Origin: CAYQDB01 sp964416195
GTDB lineage: Bacteria; Zixibacteria; MSB-5A5; GN15; FEB-12
DNA: 15,153 bases
Direction of reading: 5' to 3'
NCBI GenBank assembly: GCA_964416195.1
Contig: CAYQDB010000041.1
Location: 1 to 15,153 of the forward strand
The translations under genes and the position numbers were made by a program. This document shows, piece by piece, positions 1-6,881 of this stretch (within the stretch, counting starts at the first letter, position 1; each line of letters starts with the position of its first letter). The notes beneath the pieces are model-generated. The model was not told the origin of the DNA. It made no database searches and was given only the letters and a program-made list of their open reading frames with translations.

Positions 1-1076
1 TCGCCGATTTCGCACAGCTTGACGTCGCGCCAGATGCGCTCGGCGGGGTACTTGCCGGTCAAGCATCCCACGCCGCCTAAGATGCCGATCGCCTTGTAAG
101 CGCAACGGGTAGCTACCTCTGAGGCAAACAACTTGCACATGGCCGAGTGCTTTGAAAAGCGCTGGCCGGAATCTTTCATCAGCGACGTTTCATAGATCAT
201 CAGCCGGGCGGCCTCAATCTCGGTCGCCATATCGGCCAGCGTGAAACCAACAGCCTGGTGGTACGCTATCGGTTTACCGAACTGCACCCGCTCGGCGGCA
301 TATTTCAAGGCACAATCCAAAGCCCCTTGCGCTAACCCGAGGGCCATGGCGCCGATAGAGATACGCCCCCCATCAAGCGTAATGAGCATCTGCTTGAATC
401 CTTCACCAATCTTCCCAAGCTGATTCTCAGCAGGTACTTTCAAGTCATCGAAATGTAGAAAGGCCGTGTTGGAACCACGCAGGCCCAACTTGTTCTCCTT
501 CTTGCCAACGGAGTAACCATCCCAATCCTTTTCAAGAATAAATGAGGTGATAGCGGTGTCTTTCGGATCGTCGGTGGTTTTCGCCGTGGCGACAGTGGCA
601 AAAGCGTGCGACGCCGACGTAATCAAGCATTTGGTGCCGTTGAGGATCCAATGGTCGCCGTTCTTGCGCGCGTATGACTTAGTGGCGCCGGCATCGGAGC
701 CGGCTTCAGGCTCGGTCAGGCCAAACGCTACCAGCTCGCTAACGGCACGAGGAAGATACTTCTTCTTTTGTTCCTCATTGCCAAATGCAAGAATGGGAAA
801 GGTGCCGAGAGAATTGTGCGCTGCTATCGTTATGCCAGTTGATCCGCAGACGCGCGAGACCTCCTCAACGGCGATCGAGTAACAGACGGTGTCCACTGGC
901 TGTCCGCCATATTGTTCAGGGATGAGCATACTCATCAGCCCCATCTCAGCCATCGGCTTAATATGCTCATACAGAAAGCGCTGCTCGATATCGAGCGTGG
1001 CAGCGACCGGCTCTATCTTCTCGAGGGCGAAGGCCCGAATCATCTCGCGGAACTCGTGATGTTTCTTTTCCAGCAC
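1..1076 (-). CDS. Acyl-CoA dehydrogenase, C-terminus cut off by window edge
   Basis: Flavoenzyme of the acyl-CoA dehydrogenase family, oxidising an acyl-CoA to the trans-2-enoyl-CoA and passing electrons to ETF. The minus-strand frame is open from position 1076 to the edge, giving 358 codons. It starts VLEKKHHEFREMIRAF and carries the FAD/acyl-CoA signature GLTEPEAGSD, the segment VQFGKPIAYHQA and the C-terminal WRDVKLCEIG. The sequence stops two bases into the codon where the family has its catalytic Glu (usual context IGEGTSEIQ), so about 20-25 residues are missing. The start is GTG: TAA, the stop of the upstream gene, lies two codons before it in the same frame, and AAGGAG at 1088-1083 is 6 nt away. 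That SD is made by the last Lys-Glu codons of the upstream gene, so translational coupling is likely. Chain-length specificity cannot be read. Confidence 0.93.
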   Translation of the reverse strand, partial: MLEKKHHEFREMIRAFALEKIEPVAATLDIEQRFLYEHIKPMAEMGLMSMLIPEQYGGQPVDTVCYSIAVEEVSRVCGSTGITIAAHNSLGTFPILAFGNEEQKKKYLPRAVSELVAFGLTEPEAGSDAGATKSYARKNGDHWILNGTKCLITSASHAFATVATAKTTDDPKDTAITSFILEKDWDGYSVGKKENKLGLRGSNTAFLHFDDLKVPAENQLGKIGEGFKQMLITLDGGRISIGAMALGLAQGALDCALKYAAERVQFGKPIAYHQAVGFTLADMATEIEAARLMIYETSLMKDSGQRFSKHSAMCKLFASEVATRCAYKAIGILGGVGCLTGKYPAERIWRDVKLCEIG

Positions 1077-1079
1077 GAC

Positions 1080-2222
1080 TTACTCCTTCAGCAGGTCGCG
1101 GGAAATGACCATCTTCTGGGCTTCAGTGGTGCCCTCGTAAATCTCGGTGACGCGGGCGTCGCGGAAATAGCGCTCCACGGCGTACTCTTTCATGTAACCA
1201 TAGCCACCATGAATCTGCACCGCCTCGTTGCAGACGTAGTTGGCCGTCTGCGAACAGAACAGCTTGGCCATCGAAGACTCACGGTGACAGGGCTTGCCGG
1301 CGTCCTTCAGAAGCGCGGCCCGATATCCCAAGAGTCTTCCGGCATCGATGCGAGTGGCCATATCCGCCAGTTTGAACTGTATCGCCTGGAAATTAGCCAG
1401 CGGTTGACCGAACTGCTTGCGTTCCTTAGAATATTTGATTGCTTCATTCAACGCCGCCTGGGCAATACCGATAGCCTGAAACGATACTCCGATGCGGCCG
1501 GAGTTCAGAATGACCACCGCCATGCGGAATCCTTCGACGGGTTTGCCCAGCAGATTCTCTTTGGGTACCTTGACATCGGCGAAGCTTATCTCGCGCATGT
1601 CCGAAGCCTTCATGCCGCACTTCTTCTCCAGCTTGCCGACAGTGATGCCGTCGCTGTCTTTGTCCACTACAAAACAACTAATCCCCTTGCGTCCGGCTTC
1701 GGGATCAGTTTTCGCGAAGACAATCAAAACCTGGGCATGGTCGGCGTTGGTTACAAAGGTCTTAGTGCCGTCGAGGAGGTAGTAATCGCCCTTGTCGGTG
1801 GCAGTCATCAACATCGCAGCGATATCCGTGCCTGCATTGGGCTCGGTCAGGCAGTAGGCTCCAATCTTCTCACCGGCGGTCATTGGCGGCAGGTACTTCT
1901 TTTTCAACTCCTCAGAGCCGAAAGCGCTTATGATCTCACATGCAAGAGAATTGTGAACAGATAGCATAATACCGAAACCGGCACAGGCAGCGCAGATCTC
2001 CTCAAGGACACCCATGAAAGTTACGGCGCTCAGACCTGACCCGCCATATTCCTCAGGAGCAGTGAAGCCGAAATATCCCAACTCGGCGCACTCTTTGATT
2101 AATTCCGGAGGTGTGATTCCCTCCGCATCGAACTCCTCGGCTCGTGGGTAGAGGCGCTTTTCGGCGAAATCCCGTGCCATCGCCTTGAAGTCGAGATCCT
2201 CTTCAGATAGACTGAAATCCAT
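1080..2222 (-). CDS. Acyl-CoA dehydrogenase, short-chain (butyryl-CoA dehydrogenase-like)
   Basis: Complete 380-aa acyl-CoA dehydrogenase, the usual family length. Known role: FAD-dependent conversion of butanoyl-CoA or another short acyl-CoA to the 2-enoyl-CoA, with electrons going to ETF. Visible marks are the first signature YCLTEPNAGTD at residues 123-133, the second signature around QIHGGYGYMKEYAVERYFRD at 336-355, and IYEGT with the predicted catalytic Glu363. Glu at this C-terminal site is typical of short- and medium-chain enzymes. The ATG has TAAGGAG upstream, in which TAA is the stop of the hbd gene, so the two genes are 11 nt apart. It is followed 3 nt later by a second acyl-CoA dehydrogenase. 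Having hbd and thiolase in the same operon favours a C4/short-chain substrate, but that is inference from context. Confidence 0.95.
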   Translation of the reverse strand: MDFSLSEEDLDFKAMARDFAEKRLYPRAEEFDAEGITPPELIKECAELGYFGFTAPEEYGGSGLSAVTFMGVLEEICAACAGFGIMLSVHNSLACEIISAFGSEELKKKYLPPMTAGEKIGAYCLTEPNAGTDIAAMLMTATDKGDYYLLDGTKTFVTNADHAQVLIVFAKTDPEAGRKGISCFVVDKDSDGITVGKLEKKCGMKASDMREISFADVKVPKENLLGKPVEGFRMAVVILNSGRIGVSFQAIGIAQAALNEAIKYSKERKQFGQPLANFQAIQFKLADMATRIDAGRLLGYRAALLKDAGKPCHRESSMAKLFCSQTANYVCNEAVQIHGGYGYMKEYAVERYFRDARVTEIYEGTTEAQKMVISRDLLKE

Positions 2223-2233
2223 CGAAACTCTCC

Positions 2234-3097
2234 TTACGAACTGTAGTCATAAAAGCCACGCCCACTCTTGCGCCCGAGGTAGCCGGCCTGCACCATTTTC
2301 CTCAGCAGCGGACAGGGACGGTACTTAGGATCGCCCAACCCCTCGTGCATGACCTCCAGAATGGCCAGACAGACGTCAAGACCGATAAAATCAGCCAGCG
2401 TCAACGGCCCCATCGGATGCGCCATTCCAAGCTTCATGACTTCGTCAATGGCTTCAACCGTCGCCACACCTTCCATGTGGGCGTAGACAGCCTCGTTAAT
2501 CATGGGCAAAAGGATGCGGTTGGCGACGAACCCGGGGAAATCGTTCACCTCCACCGGTGTCTTGCCAAGTTTCTTGGAGATGTCACTAACCAGCGCGAAG
2601 GTATCATTAGAGGTAGCGATGCCGCGGATAACTTCGATTAGCTTCATCATCGGCACTGGGTTCATGAAGTGCATCCCGATGAACTTGTCCGGCCTCTTGG
2701 TAACAGCGGCAAGTTGAGTGATGGGAAGTGAGGAAGTATTGGAAGCGAAAATCGTATCCGGCGGGCAAATGTCTTCCAGTTTCTTGAAGATGTCAAGTTT
2801 GATATTGAGTTCCTCTGTCACCGCTTCAATGACCAGTTGAGCATTCTTAGCCACCGATAGGTCTGTAGAGGGATTTATATGCCCCAGCACCGTTTTCTTA
2901 TCATCTTCGGTGATTTTTTCCTTTTTCAGCAGGCGGTCAAGGCTTTTGGTAATCATCTTGATCGCCCGATCAAGGAACTCCTGCTTGACGTCAATTATGT
3001 TGACGTCGTAGCCGGTCGCGGCGCAGACCTGGGCAATGCCATTGCCCATAGTCCCGCTACCAACGACCGTAATCCGTTTGATGTCGTCTACGTTCAT
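2234..3097 (-). CDS. hbd: 3-hydroxybutyryl-CoA dehydrogenase
   Basis: Stand-alone 287-aa 3-hydroxyacyl-CoA dehydrogenase; the single-function family is usually about 280-290 aa. It interconverts 3-hydroxybutanoyl-CoA and acetoacetyl-CoA with NAD(P). The Rossmann motif GSGTMGNGIA lies at residues 13-22, and Asp36 at the end of beta-2 suggests NAD preference. The catalytic set known from the family is all present: Ser122 (SNTSSL), His143 (GMHFMNPVP), Glu155 (LIEVIRG) and Asn193 (FVANRIL). The C-terminal domain contains HPMGPLTLADFIGLD. The start ATG has AAGGAG at 3110-3105, 7 nt upstream. A second ATG directly after the SD is out of frame. The gene lies between thiolase and two acyl-CoA dehydrogenases, consistent with a beta-oxidation or butanoyl-CoA pathway; the direction of flux is not readable. 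Confidence 0.96.
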   Translation of the reverse strand: MNVDDIKRITVVGSGTMGNGIAQVCAATGYDVNIIDVKQEFLDRAIKMITKSLDRLLKKEKITEDDKKTVLGHINPSTDLSVAKNAQLVIEAVTEELNIKLDIFKKLEDICPPDTIFASNTSSLPITQLAAVTKRPDKFIGMHFMNPVPMMKLIEVIRGIATSNDTFALVSDISKKLGKTPVEVNDFPGFVANRILLPMINEAVYAHMEGVATVEAIDEVMKLGMAHPMGPLTLADFIGLDVCLAILEVMHEGLGDPKYRPCPLLRKMVQAGYLGRKSGRGFYDYSS

Positions 3098-3160
3098 CGT
3101 TCATCTCCTTAGTATCCTGTTATTAGCATTTCTCTATCTTGTCAACCAATTCCAATTCAA

Positions 3161-3280
3161 CCGCAGACGGGGCAGATGTAGACTCGCCTTTGGCGAGCCG
3201 CCCACGAACACTGTGCAAGGCGGACATCCCCGTCCGCCTCAAGCCAGCAACAAGTCGGCGCACGAGGACGTACGCCGACC
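3161..3280. repeat. Three consecutive short palindromes between thiolase and hbd
   Basis: The 196-nt gap inside the operon holds three dyads. CTCGCC (3183-3188) pairs with GGCGAG (3192-3197) around a TTT loop. AGGCGGAC (3218-3225) pairs perfectly with GTCCGCCT (3232-3239) around ATCCCC. GTCGGCG (3254-3260) pairs with CGCCGAC (3273-3279) and extends inward by ACG/CGT after one mismatch, with an AGGA loop. No T-run follows on the minus strand, so they do not look like intrinsic terminators. They look like a REP-type intergenic repeat or a cluster of mRNA-processing hairpins. That interpretation is inference. Confidence 0.6.
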
Positions 3281-3293
3281 ACGGATTTTTGCG

Positions 3294-4484
3294 TCAAACC
3301 ATTTCAATTGCCATAGCTACAGCATTGCCACCACCGAGACATAACGTTGCCAGACCTTTTTTCAAGCTACGGTCCTTAAGAGCATATATCAACGTTGCCA
3401 GGACTCTTGCGCCTGAGGCGCCGATTGGATGCCCCAACGCCACCGCGCCACCGTGAACATTGACGCGATTCCAGTCCCAGCCGAGGTGCTTACCATCAGT
3501 GAGAGCTTGCGCCGAAAACGCCTCGTTAGCCTCAATCAGGTCCCAGTGGTTGATATCCACATTCATTTTCTTCATCAACTTCTGAACGGCGTAGATGGGA
3601 GAGTAGAAAAGCTCCTCAGGCGGCGTTCCGGACACAGAGTAGTCAATCACTTTCGCCAAGGGCTTCAACCCTTTTTCTTTCATGTAGCGCTCTGAGACAA
3701 CCACCGCCGCGGCGCTGCCGTCGTTGAGCCCGGGGGAGTTGCCAGCGGTGACGGTGCCGTCCTTTTCAAACGCCGGCCGTAGCTTAGCCAGCATCTCAAG
3801 GGAGATATTAGGACGGGGGCCTTCGTCCTTGTTAAAGATCACCGGGTCACCTTTTCGCTGAGGAATGGCGACATCGAAAATTTCCTCTTTGAATTTGCCG
3901 GCCTCTTGAGCCGCGACCGCTTTCTTGTGGGAGTTATAGGCGAATTCATCCTGCTCTTCACGGGTAATGTTTTCTTTTTTTCTGGTCAACTCGGCGGCAA
4001 CACCCATATGGAAGTTGTTGAAGCTGTCCCAGAGGCCATCAGTGATCATCAGGTCAATCATCTTTTGATGTCCGAACTTGAAACCGGTCTTGGCGCCATG
4101 CAGCGCCAAGGGCGCCTGCGACATCGACTCCATACCGCCGGCTACAAATACCTCCTGGTCACCGGCCCGAATCGACTGCGCGGCCAGCATCACCGCCTTT
4201 AGTCCGGAACCGCACACTTTGTTGATAGTCATGACGGCAGCTTCGGGTGGCACACCTCCGTGGATAGCGGCCTGCCGGGCGGGAGCCTGCCCACAACCGC
4301 CCTGGACAACCTGACCCATGATTACTTCTTCAATATCAGCCGGGTCAATGCCGGCCCGTTTGATTGCCTCTTTGACCGCAAACGCCCCCAATTGCGGGGC
4401 GGTCACTGTCCCCAGCCCGCCGTGCAGGACGCCGACAGCGCTGCGGCAAGCGGAGATAATATAGGCCTCGTTTCTTTCAGCCAT
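3294..4484 (-). CDS. Acetyl-CoA C-acetyltransferase (thiolase II family)
   Basis: Complete 396-aa thiolase, normal length for the tetrameric biosynthetic/degradative family (AtoB/ThlA/PhaA type). It condenses two acetyl-CoA to acetoacetyl-CoA, or runs the reverse cleavage. The nucleophile Cys91 lies in NKVCGSGLKAV, His352 in GGAVALGHPIGASG, and the second active-site Cys382 in LCLGGGNA; the NEAF motif is at 319-322. The start ATG is supported by GGAGG at 4497-4493, 8 nt upstream. It is the first gene of the minus-strand operon, with a sigma70-like promoter at 4533-4561. The following gene, hbd, is separated by an unusually long gap filled with palindromes. Substrate length (C4 versus longer ketoacyl-CoA) cannot be decided from the motifs, so no gene symbol is given. 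Confidence 0.95.
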   Translation of the reverse strand: MAERNEAYIISACRSAVGVLHGGLGTVTAPQLGAFAVKEAIKRAGIDPADIEEVIMGQVVQGGCGQAPARQAAIHGGVPPEAAVMTINKVCGSGLKAVMLAAQSIRAGDQEVFVAGGMESMSQAPLALHGAKTGFKFGHQKMIDLMITDGLWDSFNNFHMGVAAELTRKKENITREEQDEFAYNSHKKAVAAQEAGKFKEEIFDVAIPQRKGDPVIFNKDEGPRPNISLEMLAKLRPAFEKDGTVTAGNSPGLNDGSAAAVVVSERYMKEKGLKPLAKVIDYSVSGTPPEELFYSPIYAVQKLMKKMNVDINHWDLIEANEAFSAQALTDGKHLGWDWNRVNVHGGAVALGHPIGASGARVLATLIYALKDRSLKKGLATLCLGGGNAVAMAIEMV

Positions 4485-4532
4485 TCGATTTTCCTCCAGA
4501 CAGACAGTCTATTGTTCTTTACCCTTGCAGCT

Positions 4533-4561
4533 TATATAAGAGAAATTGCTCGCAAAATCAA
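4533..4561 (-). promoter_or_regulatory. Putative sigma70 promoter of the thiolase-hbd-acd operon
   Basis: On the minus strand TTGATT (4561-4556) is followed after 17 nt by TATATA (4538-4533), each matching the consensus at four of six positions. The predicted start near 4526 gives a leader of about 40 nt ending at a good SD. A dyad GTGAA-N4-TTCAC (4562-4575) abuts the -35 element. Confidence 0.42.
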
Positions 4562-4575
4562 GTGAATGATTTCAC
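4562..4575. promoter_or_regulatory. Operator-like dyad GTGAA-N4-TTCAC upstream of the acyl-CoA operon
   Basis: Perfect 5-bp arms around TGAT, directly upstream of the predicted -35 of the acyl-CoA operon. TetR-, GntR- and FadR-type regulators of fatty-acid genes bind short dyads of this kind, but no regulator gene is present here and the role is inferred. Confidence 0.3.
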
Positions 4576-4629
4576 GAATTCCGACCTATATTCGGCCAGA
4601 AAAAAACTTTTTTACCGAGGATTTTTTTG

Positions 4630-4650
4630 TTTACAGCGATTACTGTACAA
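4630..4650. promoter_or_regulatory. Possible -35 with overlapping dyad upstream of the first barrel gene
   Basis: TTTACA (4630-4635) resembles a -35 but has no clear -10 at 16-18 nt. TACAG (4632-4636) and CTGTA (4643-4647) form a perfect dyad with a 6-nt spacer over it. The divergent gap 4485-4766 otherwise shows AT-rich tracts and no gene. Confidence 0.2.
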
Positions 4651-4766
4651 CATTCCTTTGAGCCGTAAGTGAAGCCGAAGAGACAGACTCCGGCAGCAAA
4701 GGAAATAATATGAATAGTTGTTTGTTACATGTATTCCGTGAATCACTTTCTACCAAAGGAGGATTT

Positions 4767-5357
4767 ATGAAAAAGGCATTTCCTTGCCTAGTGATCGTCC
4801 TGCTCCTCGCAGGGACAGCTATGGCCGCCGAAACGCCCATTGACAAGGGAAGCATGATCCTGAACGGCTCTGTCTACTTCATGAGTCAGAGCGGTGACGC
4901 CTATAAGGACACGGCTGACAATAGTGTTGCCGTTATTGGTATTATGCCTTCGGTGGGTTACTTTGTTGCCCCCAGTATCATGGTTGGTGGTGAGATCTTA
5001 TTCTGGAACCAGTCATGGGGCGATTGCAAGTGGACCGATTTCGGCGTTGGCCCAATGGTGGGATACTACTTTAACCTCGACGCTACCCGTACTGAGGTCA
5101 AAGGCGCTATTTATCCCTACGTCAAAGGATTCTTCTGGTACGGTCAGGAGAAGTATGATGACGGTACCGATGAAACTACGACCGACGTGATGGCGTTTGG
5201 CGGCGAGGGTGGTGGCGTCTTCATGCTATCGAATGCCGTTGGCCTCAATGCCAGCGTGCAGTTCTGGAGCGAGAGCTATAAGCCGGACGGCGCTGACGAG
5301 TCGATTTCCGGAACAACTCTCCAGGTTGGCGCCGGAATTACTGCCTTCCTTTGGTAA
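4767..5357 (+). CDS. Small outer-membrane beta-barrel protein
   Basis: A 196-aa secreted protein whose specific function I do not recognise. The start is set at ATG 4767 because MKKAFPCLVIVLLLAGTAMA is a classical signal peptide (cleavage likely after AMA) and AAAGGAGGA lies just upstream. A longer in-frame start at 4710 would bury the signal peptide. The mature part alternates Gly/aromatic-rich strands, for example VGYFVAPSIMVGGEILFW, VGPMVGYYF and AIYPYVKGFFWYG, and ends VGAGITAFLW with a terminal aromatic residue as expected for BAM-dependent barrels. The size suits an eight-stranded barrel of the OmpA/OmpX/porin-like superfamily. It stands alone on the plus strand, followed by a good intrinsic terminator at 5383-5414. 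Confidence 0.8.
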   Translation: MKKAFPCLVIVLLLAGTAMAAETPIDKGSMILNGSVYFMSQSGDAYKDTADNSVAVIGIMPSVGYFVAPSIMVGGEILFWNQSWGDCKWTDFGVGPMVGYYFNLDATRTEVKGAIYPYVKGFFWYGQEKYDDGTDETTTDVMAFGGEGGGVFMLSNAVGLNASVQFWSESYKPDGADESISGTTLQVGAGITAFLW

Positions 5358-5382
5358 ACTTATCGTTTCAGACATCTGTTAC

Positions 5383-5414
5383 AAAGCCTCGTCGCCGCCA
5401 GCGGCGAGGCTTTT
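5383..5414 (+). terminator. Intrinsic terminator after the first barrel gene
   Basis: AAAGCCT (5383-5389) pairs with AGGCTTT, and CGCCG pairs with CGGCG around a CCAG loop, with a 3-nt bulge on the 5' side, followed by TTTT. It begins 26 nt after the stop codon. Confidence 0.8.
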
Positions 5415-5525
5415 CGACTTTGTCACGCCCGAAGAAGATATTGTCGGGTTTCTCATCCGCCTCTGGCTGATTCGGAACCCGACCTACTCTTGGCTTAAGA
5501 CAACACACGTTTTGGCCGAAATAAT

Positions 5526-5531
5526 TATAAT
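5526..5531 (+). promoter_or_regulatory. Possible -10 element of the second barrel gene
   Basis: A perfect TATAAT lies 37 nt before the start codon, which would give a leader of about 30 nt. No convincing -35 is seen at 16-18 nt, so an activator-dependent or weak promoter is possible. Confidence 0.3.
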
Positions 5532-5567
5532 GTGGCTCATAATGACCCGTTGATAAGGAGTTTTGGT

Positions 5568-6158
5568 ATGAAGAAGTCACTCTTGGCAATGATTTGCGTG
5601 GTTGTTTTCGCGCTAAGCGTTTCAGCCCAGGTGTCGGCGCCGTTTAGCCTGTACGCAGGGGGAGCGCTGAGCCTGCCCAGTGCTCCTGACGGTTTCAAGG
5701 ACAGTTTCAAAACAGGTTATCACGGACTGATCGGGCTTGGATACAAGATGGGGCCCGGGTTCCAGCTTGTCGGCAAAGCCGAGTACCACAAGTTCGCATT
5801 TGATTTTGCCGGACTCTCGGGTGTAGATGGCGGCGACAGCAAAATGTGGATGTTTGGTGGCGATGGCCGTTTTGCCCTTGGGCTTCCTGCCGCGCCCGTG
5901 AAACCGTTCGTCTTTGGAGGTGTTGGAATCGCCAATATCAAGCAGTCAGACTTTGGTGGAAACTTGTCTCTGGCAAGTTCACTCACACCGTCATTTCCGG
6001 AAAGCCAGAACAAGGTGTATTACAACTTCGGAGGCGGCGTGGAACTGAAAACAGGGCCGGGATTCTGCCTGTTTGTTCAAGGTCGCTATGTCAGCATTGC
6101 CACTGAGGGGAACAGTACTTCCTTTATCCCAATAACAGTGGGCTTGAAGTTTTTCTGA
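5568..6158 (+). CDS. Small outer-membrane beta-barrel protein
   Basis: A 196-aa secreted protein of unknown exact function. ATG 5568 is preferred over the in-frame ATG 5532: AAGGAG at 5555-5560 is 7 nt away, and MKKSLLAMICVVVFALSVSA is a complete signal peptide with likely cleavage at SA/Q. The mature chain is built of amphipathic Gly-rich strands (FSLYAGGALSLP, YHGLIGLGYKMG, PVKPFVFGGVGIANI, VYYNFGGGVELKTG) and ends ITVGLKFF. A C-terminal Phe is the standard BAM recognition residue. This fits the outer-membrane beta-barrel (OmpA-like/opacity) domain superfamily. It has the same length and layout as the preceding barrel, but I see no close sequence similarity. It is followed by its own terminator, so it is probably monocistronic. 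Confidence 0.8.
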   Translation: MKKSLLAMICVVVFALSVSAQVSAPFSLYAGGALSLPSAPDGFKDSFKTGYHGLIGLGYKMGPGFQLVGKAEYHKFAFDFAGLSGVDGGDSKMWMFGGDGRFALGLPAAPVKPFVFGGVGIANIKQSDFGGNLSLASSLTPSFPESQNKVYYNFGGGVELKTGPGFCLFVQGRYVSIATEGNSTSFIPITVGLKFF

Positions 6159-6194
6159 CCGAATAGGCCTAACCGGGTGGCAGACATGCCCAGT

Positions 6195-6227
6195 AAAGCC
6201 GGAGTTATTATCGCTCCGGCTTTTTTT
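6195..6227 (+). terminator. Intrinsic terminator after the second barrel gene
   Basis: AAAGCCGGAG (6195-6204) pairs perfectly with CTCCGGCTTT (6214-6223) across a 9-nt loop and is followed by a T-run to 6227. The rest of the convergent gap to 6408 contains only a 12-bp palindrome TGGGGATCCCCA (6321-6332) and no gene. Confidence 0.9.
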
Positions 6228-6408
6228 ATTGCGAGGTCGAGCAGGTACACTTGGCTTCCTATGCTCTATGTGTGGAGCGGACAACAGCGTGTGTTGCCGT
6301 TGACTGAATTGATGGAGGTGTGGGGATCCCCAACGGGCCATTTCATAACCCCCTGACTACCAGCCAATTACAGGGTAAGCCGTTACGCCAGACAGGCTCC
6401 AGAAAAAG

Positions 6409-6771
6409 TCATTCTTGGATGAGAATGTCGATTAGCTCTATGTAGGGAGGCGTAATTGACAAAATCTCGAACCCAGCATTGTGGAACTCCGGATTCACGT
6501 CCTGCTCACACCAAGCACATTTGACGGTTGCTTGTATGTGGTCAATTTGCTCAATTTGCTCTGGCAAATCAATACGTAGATCAAAGATTTGTCCCCTTTC
6601 AATATGCTCCCTACTTATAATCCTTAGGCCTTCGGGAGTGAGATCAACCAGGTGGCCGATTGACTGCCGCGTCTTGAGGTCCACAACGTCGAAGTGTTTC
6701 TTCTGGTATTCTTTATCGGCCTTAAAGAAAAACGAAGTTCGCCAGCGAGGCCGCCTGCGTCTTTCATCCAT
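6409..6771 (-). CDS. PilZ domain protein (probable c-di-GMP receptor)
   Basis: A 120-aa single-domain protein. The start is placed at ATG 6771 because AGGGAGG lies 6 nt upstream and the PilZ motif follows at once; a longer in-frame start at 6819 would add 16 residues with no SD support. The arginine motif RPRWR (Arg7, Arg11) matches RxxxR, and DLTPEG (43-48) matches (D/N)xSxxG with Thr for Ser; together these bind c-di-GMP in the family. A second hydrophobic/charged half (ATVKCAWCEQ, FHNAGFEI) fits the PilZ barrel. No membrane segment is present. It is a free-standing adaptor, probably acting by protein-protein contact. It follows the SpoIIE-type phosphatase gene on the same strand, separated by 265 nt that hold a structured element, and may have its own promoter. 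Confidence 0.82.
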   Translation of the reverse strand: MDERRRRPRWRTSFFFKADKEYQKKHFDVVDLKTRQSIGHLVDLTPEGLRIISREHIERGQIFDLRIDLPEQIEQIDHIQATVKCAWCEQDVNPEFHNAGFEILSITPPYIELIDILIQE

Positions 6772-6835
6772 CACATACCTCCCTGCTGCTGGGTATTGCA
6801 TTCGCCCGATCCTGGGCACTACCTACACCTTAGCA

Positions 6836-6864
6836 ACAATAATAAGACGGGTTTATTAAGGCAA
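6836..6864 (-). promoter_or_regulatory. Possible promoter of the PilZ gene
   Basis: On the minus strand TTGCCT (6864-6859) is followed after 17 nt by TATTGT (6841-6836). Both are four-of-six matches or close to it. It lies between the 115-bp structured element and the PilZ start, so the PilZ gene could be expressed separately from the phosphatase. Confidence 0.3.
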
Positions 6865-6881
6865 CTACAAAAAACTGTCTT

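Noticed and set aside
912..1964. A 350-codon plus-strand open frame
   Set aside because: It lies antisense over two clear acyl-CoA dehydrogenase genes, has no domain resemblance and arises from GC-biased codon use of the minus-strand genes.
4710..4766. Upstream in-frame start for the first barrel protein
   Set aside because: It would put 19 residues before an otherwise perfect signal peptide, and the strong AAAGGAGGA serves ATG 4767.
5532..5567. Upstream in-frame start for the second barrel protein
   Set aside because: It has no SD and would extend past the signal peptide, while AAGGAG is correctly placed for ATG 5568.
6321..6332. Palindrome TGGGGATCCCCA between convergent genes
   Set aside because: It is a single 12-bp palindrome with no loop or T-run and may be chance. 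It is too short to call a terminator for the PilZ gene.
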